Below, in pieces: positions 36,010 through 44,594 of a stretch of DNA of 64,000 nucleotides. Each line of letters opens with the position of its first letter. Position 1 is the stretch's first letter. The stretch is from Ideonella_A intermedia_A. Lineage in GTDB: Bacteria; Pseudomonadota; Gammaproteobacteria; Burkholderiales; Burkholderiaceae_C. A program made the position numbers and the translations under genes. The DNA is taken from assembly GCA_943370175.1 (NCBI GenBank), contig CALRPU020000011.1:1-64000 (forward strand). Reading direction: 5' to 3'. The notes under the pieces were generated by a model. That model was not told where the DNA came from. It searched no databases and saw nothing but the letters and a program-made list of their open reading frames with translations.

Positions 36010-36663
36010 ATGAAAACCGATTCGCAACTGCAGCAAGACGTGATGGCGGAACTCCAGTGGGAGCCCGCCGTGCACGCCAGCCAGATCGGCGTTGAAGTGA
36101 AGGACGGCGTGGTGACGCTCGCCGGCACGGTGGGCAGCTACATCGAAAAGCTCAAGGCCGAGAAGGCCGTTCAGCGGGTGCATGGCGTGAGGGCGCTGGC
36201 CGTTGAGATGACGGTCCGGCTGACCGACGCCCACACGCGGTCTGACGCCGACATCGCCGCCTCTGCCAAGAACATCCTCGGCTGGAGCAGCTCGTTTCCG
36301 TCGAACGCGGTGCAGGTGATGGTCGAAGGGGGCTGGCTCACCCTGTCTGGCGAGGTCGAATGGCAGCACCAGCGACAGGACGCTGCCCACAGCGTGCGCT
36401 ACTTGCTCGGCGTGACCGGCGTCAGCAATCAGATCGCGGTCAAGCCGCGGGTGTCGGCGGTGGCGGTCAAGGCCGACATCGAGGCCGCCATCCAGCGCCG
36501 GGCCAACGACGACGCGAACGGCATCGGCGTGGGCGTCAACGGCGGCGATGTCACGCTGACCGGGGCGGTGCACAGCTGGTCGGAACGCGACCTGGCCACC
36601 CGGTCGGCGTGGGGCAGCGCCGGCGTGTGCAACGTGGTCGACAAGATGCACCTCGTGTACTGA
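36010..36663 (+). CDS. Triple BON-domain protein
   Basis: A 217-residue protein with three consecutive BON domains (about 3-70, 77-145, 148-215). Each carries the V.V.DGVVTLAGTV / GGWLTLSGEV / GGDVTLTGAV strand with its glycine. BON proteins are thought to bind phospholipid surfaces and to be induced by osmotic or other stress (OsmY type). No signal peptide is seen, unlike OsmY, so it may stay in the cytosol. It has its own gap upstream and stands near the P-type ATPase and DUF4124 genes, in line with a stress island. Confidence 0.9.
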   Translation: MKTDSQLQQDVMAELQWEPAVHASQIGVEVKDGVVTLAGTVGSYIEKLKAEKAVQRVHGVRALAVEMTVRLTDAHTRSDADIAASAKNILGWSSSFPSNAVQVMVEGGWLTLSGEVEWQHQRQDAAHSVRYLLGVTGVSNQIAVKPRVSAVAVKADIEAAIQRRANDDANGIGVGVNGGDVTLTGAVHSWSERDLATRSAWGSAGVCNVVDKMHLVY

Positions 36664-36774
36664 CCTCTCACCGGTCCGCGCGCCCGCGTCGCGCAGACCA
36701 CCCGGTGCGCCCGGCGAGCGCCGCAGCCGTGGGCAATCTGGCGCGGCTGGCCCTCGGCGCTAACGCCTGCCGGG

Positions 36775-39117
36775 TCAGCGCGTGCCGGGGCCCGTGGGGT
36801 CGCCGGGCAGCGTGTCTGTTGGCAACGGCTCGTCGCACAGCACGATGGGTTCCAGCGCGTCACCTTGCGCCTGCACGCGGCCGATCAGGCGGGTGTGCGG
36901 GTAACCGGCCGCTTGCAGCGCCCGCACCGCGGCTTCGGCCTGGTCGGCGGGCACCGTGGCCAGCAGGCCGCCGGCCGTCTGTGGGTCGAAGATCAGCGGG
37001 TAGCGCGGGTGGGCCACGAAATCGGCCTGGTTGCGCAGCGCGCGGCGCAGCCGCACATTGGCCGGCGCCAATGAACTCGCGATGCCCGCGGCGGCGCAGT
37101 CCTGCGCCCCGTCCAGCACCGGCAGCGCGGCCAGGTTCAGCGTCACGTCGACACCGGACGGCCGGGTCATCTCCACCAAGTGGCCCAGCAGCCCGAAGCC
37201 CGTCAGGTCGGTGCAGGCGGTCGCGCCGTGGGCGGTCAGCACGCGGGCGCCGGCGGCGTTGCTCAAGACCATGGAGCGCAGGGCGTCCTGCACCCAGCGG
37301 CCCTTGAACCAGCGCAACTCTGCTGCCCGCGGCGCCGCGGCGAACAGCGCGCCAGTGCCGATCGGCTTGGTCAGCACCAGCGCGTCGCCGGGCCGCATGC
37401 CGCCCTTGCGCATCACACCGGCCATGTCCTCGTCCACCAGGCCGTTCAAGGCGAAGCCCAGTGCCAGCTCCTTGCCCTCGCCCGTGTGGCCGCCCACCAG
37501 CGCGCAGCCGGCCTGGTTGAGCACCTGCACTGCGCCGCTCATCATCTGGAACAGCAGCTCTTCGACCTTGGCCTCCAGGCCCGGTGGCACGGTGGCCACC
37601 GCGGTGGCTGACTGCGGTTCGGCGCCCATCGCGTACAGGTCGCCCAGCGCGTGGTTGGCCGCGATCTGGCCAAACAGGTAAGGGTCGTCGACAAAGGCGC
37701 GGAAGAAGTCAACGGTGTGCACCATCGCCTTGCCCGGCGGCACCCGCACCACGGCCGCGTCGTCGGGCGCGTGCAGGCCGATCAGCACGTCGTCGCGCTC
37801 CACCGGCGCCAGCGCGCCCAGCGCGCGCGACAGGACGGTGGCGCCGACCTTGGCCCCGCAGCCGCCGCAGCGCATGGCGATCGCGGAGATCGCTTGCTGT
37901 GATTCCTCGGCCGACAGGGCGAGGTCCGGCGGCGGCGCGGCACTGGCGGCGGTGGGCATGGGCGGGAATTCGCTGAAGCGGCGCATGAACCGCCGGTCGA
38001 TCGCGTCCTTCCAGCGCCACACCCAGTCGCCTGAAAAGCCCAGCGCGCCGCGCGACGCCACCGCGTGCTGGTCGCCGGTGCTGATCAAGGCCAGCCAACG
38101 CCGTTGCGGCCGGTAAGGCTTGAGCGCTTCGCCGCGCACCGCGCGGCGCAGGTTGTCGGCCAAGGGGCGGCCCATGCGCACCGCAAAAACGCCGGCCTTC
38201 TCCAGCGGACGGTCGGTGAACGCGGCGATGTCGCCTGCAGCAAACACCCGCGGGTCGCTGGTTTGCAGTCGGTCGCTGACGCGGATGAAGCCGCCCTCGT
38301 CGAGCGACAGGCCGGTGTGCTGAAGCCAATCCGGGCCGCTCGCCTGGGTGACCCAGATCAGCTCGTCCACTTGCAGCCGCGTGCCGTCGCTGGCGGTCAC
38401 CGCGCCGCGGGCGACGTTGGTCACCGCGGCGTTGACGTGAACCTGCACGCCGCGGTCCGCCAGCACCTGCCGAAAGCGCCGCCGAACGCCAGGGTTGTGC
38501 GTGGGCAGCACGTCCGGGTCGCGGCTGAACAGGTGGAACACCGGGTCGGGGGCGCCGGGGCATTCGGCCTGGCGCGCCTGGCGCAGCCGGTGCTGCATCG
38601 CCAGCGTCAACTCGACCCCGCCGGCCCCGCCGCCCACCAGCGCGATGGTCAACGGGCCACGGTGGCGGCGCGCGCGGTCCAGCAAGGCGAGCCAGCGGGC
38701 GTTGAATTGGGGGATCGGCTTGACCGGCACGGCGTGGTCGGCCGCGCCAGGCACCCCGCTCAGCCGGGGGCTGGACCCGATGTTGATCGAGCACAGGTCG
38801 TAGGCCACCGGGGGGCGGTGGCGGCACAGCACCTTGCCCGCGGCGCGGTCCAGCCCGATCACCTCGTCGTGGATGAACCTGGCCTTGGCAAACGCGCACA
38901 GCCGAGGCAAGTCGATGTACACCTCGTCGTAGCCGTAGTGACCGGCCACGTAGCCCGGCAACATGCCCGAGTACGGCGTGTCCACCGTGTTGCAGACCAC
39001 CGTGAGCCGCACCCCCGGCTCCGGCGCCATGCCGAACCGGCGCAACACGCCCACATGGCTGTGTCCGCCACCCACCAGCACGATGTCCCGCAGGACCGGC
39101 TGTTCTTCTTGTTGCAT
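36775..39117 (-). CDS. selD: Fusion of FAD/NAD(P) oxidoreductase and selenide, water dikinase
   Basis: A 780-residue protein. Residues 1 to about 370 are a pyridine-nucleotide-disulfide-type oxidoreductase (FAD site VLVGGGHSHVGVL, NAD site LVGGGAGGVEL, VFAAGDIAAF). Residues about 410-780 are SelD: catalytic-type Cys 420 and Lys 423 in RCGGCGAKVG, then HTVDFFRAFVDDPYLFG, ANHALGDLYAMG and GGHTGEGKEL. SelD makes selenophosphate from selenide and ATP for selenocysteine or selenouridine. Such fusions are known in several bacteria, and the oxidoreductase may supply selenide or reduce a precursor. The partners selA, selB and selU are not in the window. Confidence 0.93.
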   Translation of the reverse strand: MQQEEQPVLRDIVLVGGGHSHVGVLRRFGMAPEPGVRLTVVCNTVDTPYSGMLPGYVAGHYGYDEVYIDLPRLCAFAKARFIHDEVIGLDRAAGKVLCRHRPPVAYDLCSINIGSSPRLSGVPGAADHAVPVKPIPQFNARWLALLDRARRHRGPLTIALVGGGAGGVELTLAMQHRLRQARQAECPGAPDPVFHLFSRDPDVLPTHNPGVRRRFRQVLADRGVQVHVNAAVTNVARGAVTASDGTRLQVDELIWVTQASGPDWLQHTGLSLDEGGFIRVSDRLQTSDPRVFAAGDIAAFTDRPLEKAGVFAVRMGRPLADNLRRAVRGEALKPYRPQRRWLALISTGDQHAVASRGALGFSGDWVWRWKDAIDRRFMRRFSEFPPMPTAASAAPPPDLALSAEESQQAISAIAMRCGGCGAKVGATVLSRALGALAPVERDDVLIGLHAPDDAAVVRVPPGKAMVHTVDFFRAFVDDPYLFGQIAANHALGDLYAMGAEPQSATAVATVPPGLEAKVEELLFQMMSGAVQVLNQAGCALVGGHTGEGKELALGFALNGLVDEDMAGVMRKGGMRPGDALVLTKPIGTGALFAAAPRAAELRWFKGRWVQDALRSMVLSNAAGARVLTAHGATACTDLTGFGLLGHLVEMTRPSGVDVTLNLAALPVLDGAQDCAAAGIASSLAPANVRLRRALRNQADFVAHPRYPLIFDPQTAGGLLATVPADQAEAAVRALQAAGYPHTRLIGRVQAQGDALEPIVLCDEPLPTDTLPGDPTGPGTR

Positions 39118-39372
39118 GCGATGCCTTCGGGTCAATCCAATGTGACCGCCGGCCGGGTTGTGCCTCGAAACTGTGGATAACTGCGTACAGAAGTCCGGGA
39201 CGGCGGCTGCAAGTCTTTGTTTTCAAAGCAAGATCTTTGGCCTGCCTCAATTTTCGGCACCCGCAGCGGGCTACACTATAGGGCTTGGGTGTCGGGCTTG
39301 TAGAGGGGCCCGGCAGGTTGTTGCGAAGGTCGGGCCGCCTCGCGGTTCACTGCCGACCTCACCGCCGACCCC

Positions 39373-40659
39373 ATGACCCCAACAACCATTGAACTGTTCG
39401 CTGCCGTTCTTTTTGCCCTGGCGCTGGCCCACACCTTCGCCGCCCGGCAATTCGAACGCCTCGCCCACCGATTTCCGCGCCACGCCGGGCTGTTCCACCT
39501 GCTTGGCGAAGTCGAGGTGGTTTTCGGTTTCTGGGCCATCGTGCTGGTGCTGGGCATGGCGCTCGTGGCCGGCGGCGGTGAGGCGCTGGGCTATGCCGAG
39601 TCGCGCAACTACACCGAGCCGCTGTTCGTCTTCGTCGTGATGGTGATGGCCGCGTCGCGGCCGGTGCTGGCCACGGTGATGCGAGCGGTCGACGCCCTTG
39701 CGCGGCGCGCGCCCTTGTCCACCCCGTTGGCCTCCGCGTGGCTCGGCCTGGCGGCGGTGCCGCTGTTGGGCTCGTTGATCACCGAGCCGGCGGCCATGAC
39801 CATCGCGGCACTGATGTTGGCGCCGCTGGTGTTCACGACGGCAACGCCCGAGCGGGTCAAGTACCTGTGCCTGGGGGTGCTGTTCGTCAACGTCTCCATC
39901 GGCGGCACCTTGACCGCGTACGCGGCGCCGCCGGTGCTGATGGTGGCCAGCACCTGGCAGTGGGACAGCGCGTTCATGCTGACCCATTTCGGCTGGAAGG
40001 CCGCGCTCGCGGTGCTGGTCAACGCCAGCGCAGCGGCCTGGGTTCTGCGCAAGCACCTGGCCCGGGCGCCCGACGGCGCACGGCATGACCCGTCGGCCGT
40101 GGCAGTGCACGTCGACGCCCGAGCGCCGGTGCCGGTGTCGGTGGTGGCCGTGCACCTGCTGCTGCTGGCCGGCGTGGTGTTGCTGGCCCATCACCCGGTG
40201 GCGTTCTTGGCGCTGTTCCTGCTTTTTCTCGGCTTCACGCAGGCTTATGCGCGGCATCAGGATCCGTTGATCCTGAAGGAGGCGCTGCTCGTGGGCTTCT
40301 TTTTGGCGGGACTGGTGGTGCTTGGGGGCCTGCAGCGCTGGTGGCTGCAGCCCATCGTCGCGGGCCTCGAACCGCTGGCCCTGTTCTTCGGTGCGCTCGG
40401 TCTGACCGCGCTCACCGACAACGCCGCCCTCACCTACCTGGGGTCCCTGATCGACGGCATGTCGGATCAGGCCAAGTACATGCTGGTGGCGGGCGCCGTG
40501 GCCGGCGGGGGCCTGACCGTGATCGCCAACGCGCCCAACCCGGCGGGGGTGGCCCTGCTCAAGCGCGGGTTCGAGGACCAGTCCGTCGGCGCGCTGGGCT
40601 TGCTGTGCGGCGCGGCCGGCCCCACGGTCGTCGCTGCGGCGGCGTTCCTGCTGTTGTGA
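39373..40659 (+). CDS. Putative Na+/H+ antiporter family membrane protein
   Basis: A 428-residue protein with about eleven membrane segments, resembling the Na+/H+ antiporter-like family PF07399. Characteristic stretches are LGSLITEPAAMTIAALMLAP, GVLFVNVSIGGTLTAYAAPP, ALTDNAALTYLGSLIDG and VIANAPNPAGVALLK. The conserved Asp/Asn in LTDNAAL and the GTLTAYAAPPV loop suggest ion-coupled transport. Substrate specificity is unproven. The ATG at 39373 comes after a promoter region with TACACTATA (39271-39279). The gene ends before a short SOS-type promoter. Confidence 0.85.
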   Translation: MTPTTIELFAAVLFALALAHTFAARQFERLAHRFPRHAGLFHLLGEVEVVFGFWAIVLVLGMALVAGGGEALGYAESRNYTEPLFVFVVMVMAASRPVLATVMRAVDALARRAPLSTPLASAWLGLAAVPLLGSLITEPAAMTIAALMLAPLVFTTATPERVKYLCLGVLFVNVSIGGTLTAYAAPPVLMVASTWQWDSAFMLTHFGWKAALAVLVNASAAAWVLRKHLARAPDGARHDPSAVAVHVDARAPVPVSVVAVHLLLLAGVVLLAHHPVAFLALFLLFLGFTQAYARHQDPLILKEALLVGFFLAGLVVLGGLQRWWLQPIVAGLEPLALFFGALGLTALTDNAALTYLGSLIDGMSDQAKYMLVAGAVAGGGLTVIANAPNPAGVALLKRGFEDQSVGALGLLCGAAGPTVVAAAAFLLL

Positions 40660-40707
40660 GCCGAAGCCGGCGGTGCCATGAAGGACACGTGCGAATTGCG
40701 CCCAATG

Positions 40708-40723
40708 CTGTACGTATGTACAG
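40708..40723 (+). promoter_or_regulatory. LexA (SOS) box overlapping a sigma-70-type promoter
   Basis: CTGTACGTATGTACAG is a perfect CTGT-N8-ACAG LexA box with a palindromic centre. Around it, TTGCGC (40696-40701), a 17-nt spacer and TACAGT (40719-40724) make a promoter whose spacer and -10 are covered by the box, the normal geometry for LexA repression. The first gene downstream starts at 40760. Confidence 0.75.
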
Positions 40724-40759
40724 TATCAAGCCGTGTTCAACCCGTCAGAAGGCACCGTC

Positions 40760-41083
40760 ATGTTGCAGTACACCGTTCACCTGGAATGCCCCGGCCTGCC
40801 CGCCGCCCACCGGATTCAAGCCGAGGTGCGCTACGCCCGGGCCCTGGAAAAAGCGCTGGGCGGACCCGCCGGGGTGGTGTCAGCGTGCCAAGCCTGGAAC
40901 GCCGTCGTCGACGCCGATGCGCAGGACCTGCGCCCCGAGGCGCTGGCTCAGGCCCAGCGCTGGCAGCGCGCGGCCGATCAGGCGCGCCAAGCCGGTCTGC
41001 AGGACGTGGGGGAGGCCGAGTCTTGTTACTTCGACGTTCGCCTGGTGGAACTGGAAGACGAGCTGCAGGACGAGCAGGCCTGA
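40760..41083 (+). CDS. Small protein of unknown function, probably SOS-regulated
   Basis: A 107-residue soluble protein. It starts LQYTVHLECPGLPAAHRIQA and ends acidic (LVELEDELQDEQA), with a helical middle rich in Ala, Gln and Arg. There is no signal peptide or membrane span. No family is recognised. A GTG at 40733 in frame is an alternative start. The LexA box 37 nt upstream of the ATG indicates induction by DNA damage. The size and lack of enzyme motifs would fit an inhibitor or adaptor of division or repair, but that is a guess. Confidence 0.75.
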   Translation: MLQYTVHLECPGLPAAHRIQAEVRYARALEKALGGPAGVVSACQAWNAVVDADAQDLRPEALAQAQRWQRAADQARQAGLQDVGEAESCYFDVRLVELEDELQDEQA

Positions 41084-41467
41084 CTCACCCACCACGCCGC
41101 GATGGAGGGCGCGGTGGGCGGCCGCTGCGCACCGTGACGGTGCATCACGGACGCCAGCGCCCGCTGACCGCCGGGGGTCATGGCGTGAACCCCAGGTCAG
41201 AGCCCACTCAGCGAGCCACCCCCGCGGTATTGCAGCAACATATTCACAAATTTGCCGGCCTGGGTATTCAAACAGCGCCACTTTTGACGATAATCGGCCG
41301 TGAGTGAATCCGGGGCGCATGTGGGCTCATGCAAACCGGCTTGAAAGTTGCAATGGTGGTTCGGTGTCATCAAGGTGGTTTTGGATGGCGCCGATCGATC
41401 AGCCCAACAATGTTCGCGCAAGGCGTTTCGGCGCCAAGCCGTTCAGCCCTGGAAAAAAGGAGAACCT
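41084..41467 (+). other. 384-nt intergenic region before a secreted-protein gene
   Basis: No gene is supported here. The right half is relatively AT-rich (ATATTCACAAATTTGCC at 41229-41245, TTTTGACGATAATCGG at 41282-41297) and probably contains the promoter and a long leader of the gene at 41468. A minus-strand frame (41197-41421) has no start site or codon bias. Confidence 0.5.
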
Positions 41468-41920
41468 ATGAAGAAGTTTGTGATTGCATCTGCCTGTGCT
41501 CTTTTCGCTGTCGCAGCCAGCGCGTCTGATGTCGTGGGCGAACTCCGCGACGTCCAGGGCGCCGTGACGGTCGCCTCGAACGGCGAAGTCGTCAAGGCCG
41601 TGAACGGCACCAAGCTGACCGCCACCAGCCGCGTGCTGGTTGCCAACGGTGGCAAGGCTTCCGTCATGATGAAGGACGGCTGCCTGGTCCCCCTGAAGGC
41701 CAACCAGCAAGTCACGCTGAACCCGTCGCTGACCTGCGCCCAGCAGTTCGCCGCCGTGAACCAGCTGGCCGCTCCGTACCGCGTGGCGCAAGCCGGCGTG
41801 GGCGGTGGTCTGATTGGCGGCGGCGCTGCCGTCGGCACCACCACCTCGCTGCTGATCGCCGGCGGCATCATCGGTGGTGGTCTGCTGATCGCCAACAACC
41901 AAGACGCATCGGGCAACTGA
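41468..41920 (+). CDS. Secreted glycine-rich protein of unknown function
   Basis: A 150-residue protein with a signal peptide (MKKFVIASACALFAVAASAS). A beta-rich domain follows (VVGELRDVQGAVTVASNGEV through VLVANGGKASVMMKDGCL), resembling a FecR-like or iron-regulated envelope module. The C-terminus is Gly/Ile-rich (GVGGGLIGGGAAVGTT, GGIIGGGLLIANNQD) and could span or insert in a membrane. The strong ribosome site (AAAAAAGGAG) and evenly optimised codons suggest high expression. It is followed by a strong terminator and is monocistronic. Confidence 0.82.
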   Translation: MKKFVIASACALFAVAASASDVVGELRDVQGAVTVASNGEVVKAVNGTKLTATSRVLVANGGKASVMMKDGCLVPLKANQQVTLNPSLTCAQQFAAVNQLAAPYRVAQAGVGGGLIGGGAAVGTTTSLLIAGGIIGGGLLIANNQDASGN

Positions 41921-41950
41921 TGGGTCGGGGCACGCTGTGCCCCTCCAGAA

Positions 41951-41977
41951 AAGCCGGTCACCTGACCGGCTTTTTTT
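41951..41977. terminator. Rho-independent terminator, probably bidirectional
   Basis: Stem GCCGGTCA (41953-41960) and TGACCGGC (41963-41970) with a 2-nt loop are followed by seven T on the plus strand. On the minus strand the same stem is followed by TTTT. The left arm contains the stop codon of the converging tetR-type gene, so one hairpin may end both transcripts. Confidence 0.9.
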
Positions 41978-42605
41978 CGTCCTTTGTCGATGGATGAGGG
42001 CTCAAGCCTTCAGGTTGACGAGGGGGGGCCTGCCGCGTGGCGGCATGGTCCAGAAGCCCCTCCTTGACCGCCATCAGCCATGCGTCGGATTCGGCCTCGT
42101 CCACCATCACGCGGGCCAGCAGCAGACCACCCACCAGCGCGCTGACCGCGAACCGTGCATCGGGTGTCGACCCGAGCCACGCCGCCAATCGGTCTGCAAA
42201 CCCCTTGACGTGGTGCGCCATCACCTCGCGCGACGCCTTGTCGGCACGGGCCACGTCCGACGCGAGTGCGGCCACGGCGCAGCCGCTTTGGCGCGTGTCC
42301 CGGTGCGAGCGGCTCAGGTAGGCACGCACAAAGGCCTCGAATCCACCACGGTCGTCTGTCGCTGGCGTGGGGGAAGTGGCCGACCTCGACGCCGCACGCC
42401 CATCCTCAAGGGCCTGTTGCAAGGCGGCGGCCAGCAGCGCTGAGCGCGAATCGAAGTGCCCGTAGAAGCCACCGTGCGTCAGGTTGACGCTGCGCATCAG
42501 GCTCGCGATGCCAACCGACTCCAAGCCCTGGTCGCGCACCAGCCGGGCCGCTGCCTGAAGGATGCGTTCGCGGTTGATGGCCTTGTCACGTTGCGAGTGG
42601 CCCAT
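41958..42605 (-). CDS. TetR family transcriptional regulator
   Basis: A 215-residue repressor. The DNA-binding part is residues about 8-55 (INRERILQAAARLVRDQGLE, NLTHGGFYGHFDSRSALL), and the rest is the ligand-binding helical domain (TetR_C_16/LmrA-like pattern with a Cys at SGCAVAALASD). It is divergent from a MATE pump and should repress it, binding the inverted repeat at 42641-42664. Its effector is probably a substrate of the pump. The ATG at 42605 was chosen from helix position. Confidence 0.9.
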   Translation of the reverse strand: MGHSQRDKAINRERILQAAARLVRDQGLESVGIASLMRSVNLTHGGFYGHFDSRSALLAAALQQALEDGRAASRSATSPTPATDDRGGFEAFVRAYLSRSHRDTRQSGCAVAALASDVARADKASREVMAHHVKGFADRLAAWLGSTPDARFAVSALVGGLLLARVMVDEAESDAWLMAVKEGLLDHAATRQAPPRQPEGLSPHPSTKDEKKPVR

Positions 42606-42640
42606 GGCTGTCCCCTGGCTGATTGACAAACAAGATTGTA

Positions 42641-42664
42641 GTCATCATGCTGGTGAATGATGAC
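42641..42664. promoter_or_regulatory. Likely TetR-type operator overlapping the MATE gene start
   Basis: GTCATCAT (42641-42648), 8 nt, ATGATGAC (42657-42664) is a perfect 8-bp inverted repeat of 24 nt total. It lies between the divergent regulator and pump genes and its right arm covers the pump start codon. Its size and place fit a dimeric TetR operator. Confidence 0.6.
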
Positions 42665-44018
42665 CATCATTCAGAACGACCGCGTGCGTCAACTGCTGCA
42701 CGGCCCGATCCTGTCCACGCTGCTGCGGCTGGCCGCGCCCAGTGTGCTGGCGATGCTGATGCAGGTGCTGGTGGGCATCGCGGAAACGGTCTACGTGGGG
42801 CGCCTGGGCACGACGCCGCTGGCGGCCATGGCGCTGGTGTTCCCATTCCTGATGTTGTCGCAGCAGTTGTCGGCGGGCGCCATGGGCGGCGGTGTGTCCT
42901 CTGCCGTCAGCCGGGCCTTGGGCGCGGGTGACCTGCCGCGGGCCACGGCGCTGGCCTGGCACGCGGTCGTCATTGGCAGCTTGCTGGGGCTGCTGTTCAC
43001 CGCGGTGATGCTCGCGCTGGGGCCGGTCTTCTACCGCTGGCTGGGTGGTCAGGGCGCGGTGCTGGACGCTGCGGTGGGCTACTCGTCGGTGCTGTTCACA
43101 GGCGCGCTGCTGATCTGGTTGAGCAACACCTTGGCGTCGGTCATCCGCGGCACGGGCAACATGCAGGTGCCGTCCGTGGGCATCCTGGCCGCGTCGGTGC
43201 TGCAAATTGCGTTGGGCGGCTGGCTGGCCCTGGGCGGCGGGCCCATGCCGTCGATGGGCATGGCCGGCATCGCCGTGGCGACCATCGTGGCCAATGCGGC
43301 CAGCGTCGCCTTTTTCGCGTGGTACCTGGCCGCCGGGCGGGCCCGAGTTCGCCTGGGCTGGCGGGGCGAGCCGCTGAGGCGCGACATGTTCTTCGACATC
43401 CTGCGCGTGGGCGCTTTGTCGATGGTGTCGCCATTCCAGTCGGTGCTGTGCGTGCTGATCCTCACCGGCTTTGTCGCGCGCCTCGGTGCCCTGCCGTTGG
43501 CGGGTTATGCCATCGGCCAACGGCTGGAGTTTCTGTTGATCCCCATTTCGTTCGGGATCGGCGTGGCCGCCTTGCCGATGGTGGGCATGGCGATTGGCGC
43601 GGGCCAGGTGGCGCGCGCACGGCGCGTGGCGTGGACCGCGGGCGCGGTGTCGGCCTTCAACCTCGGCCTGATCGGCCTGACCGTGGCCGTGGCGCCCGAC
43701 CTGTGGGCCGGCCTGTTCACCCAGGACCCGGCGGTGCTGACGCATGCCCGGGCCTTCTTGCAGACCGCCGGCCCGGCGTTTGCCTTTTTCGGGCTGGGCT
43801 TGACGCTGTACTTTGCCTCGCAAGGCGCCGGCAAGATGCTGGGCCCGGTGCTGGCGGGCACCTCGCGGCTGGCGGTGGTCTGTGCCGGGGGCAGTTGGCT
43901 GGCGGCGCACGGCGCCGCGCCCGACCGGTTCTTTGCCCTGGTGGCCGTGTCGATGCTGGTCTATGGCCTGGCCACCGCGGCGGCGGTGTGGTGGGTGCGC
44001 TGGGGCGCCCGGGCCTGA
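42657..44018 (+). CDS. MATE family multidrug efflux transporter
   Basis: A 453-residue protein with twelve membrane segments in two homologous halves. Typical stretches are APSVLAMLMQVLVGIAETVY with VGRLGTTPLAAMALVFP, IRGTGNMQVPSVG and GYAIGQRLEFLLIPISFGIG. MATE proteins export cationic drugs and dyes in exchange for Na+ or H+. Control by the divergent TetR protein is likely. The ATG at 42657 lies inside the operator; a second ATG follows at 42660. It ends directly before the stop of a converging membrane-protein gene. Confidence 0.94.
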   Translation: MMTIIQNDRVRQLLHGPILSTLLRLAAPSVLAMLMQVLVGIAETVYVGRLGTTPLAAMALVFPFLMLSQQLSAGAMGGGVSSAVSRALGAGDLPRATALAWHAVVIGSLLGLLFTAVMLALGPVFYRWLGGQGAVLDAAVGYSSVLFTGALLIWLSNTLASVIRGTGNMQVPSVGILAASVLQIALGGWLALGGGPMPSMGMAGIAVATIVANAASVAFFAWYLAAGRARVRLGWRGEPLRRDMFFDILRVGALSMVSPFQSVLCVLILTGFVARLGALPLAGYAIGQRLEFLLIPISFGIGVAALPMVGMAIGAGQVARARRVAWTAGAVSAFNLGLIGLTVAVAPDLWAGLFTQDPAVLTHARAFLQTAGPAFAFFGLGLTLYFASQGAGKMLGPVLAGTSRLAVVCAGGSWLAAHGAAPDRFFALVAVSMLVYGLATAAAVWWVRWGARA

Positions 44019-44390
44019 TCAGTGGCGCCAGGCCCTGCCGTTGGGCGTGGCGCCAGCGCGCCAGGCGGCAACGACGTCCGCCGCTTGCGGGTGATCGCGC
44101 TGCACCCATTGGTCAAAGGCGGTGCGCGCCTGCGGACCATAGCGCCGCACCAGTTGGCGGCCGACCCAGGCCACCAGCGCGATCAGCAGCAGCGAACGCG
44201 CCGCTTTGGCCAGGGCCACGACCACGGCGATGCCCATGCCCAGGGCCACCCACTGGACCCACCAGGTGCCCGCGTAGGTCATGTAGTTGATGACGCCGCA
44301 CAGGCCAACCACGAACAGGGCCTTGAACGGCAGCACGACGGCGCGAACCAGGTCGTTGATCGGCGAGGTGATGGTGCGAAGGGGGTTCAT
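44019..44390 (-). CDS. Small inner-membrane protein of unknown function
   Basis: A 123-residue protein starting MNPLRTITSPINDLVRAVVL. Two or three membrane segments lie about residues 20-45 and 48-78 (ALFVVGLCGVINYMTY, WVALGMGIAVVVALAKAA), with a basic C-terminal cytosolic tail. There is a GGAG ribosome site. The gene is conserved-looking by codon use but the family is not recognised. Its stop is adjacent to the stop of the MATE gene. Confidence 0.72.
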   Translation of the reverse strand: MNPLRTITSPINDLVRAVVLPFKALFVVGLCGVINYMTYAGTWWVQWVALGMGIAVVVALAKAARSLLLIALVAWVGRQLVRRYGPQARTAFDQWVQRDHPQAADVVAAWRAGATPNGRAWRH

Positions 44391-44594
44391 GTCAGGCTCC
44401 GGTGGGGGTGTCGATGGCCTCACTGTAGGCAGCCGCCCGGGCGGCGGCACTGGCGTTGCGATGAACCGCTGAACGGTGGTGTGAATGGTCTGGGGCGGGG
44501 CGCGAACGGCATGGTCGGCGCGATGACCGCCGCCTCCTCACGCGATCAGCGTCGTCTCATGCCGCCGGGGCCCGCTGGGCGACCGGGCGTGGCT

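Noticed and set aside
41197..41421. Minus-strand 74-codon frame in the 384-nt gap
   Set aside because: No ribosome site, no codon bias and no family-like segment; it overlaps the likely promoter of the secreted-protein gene.
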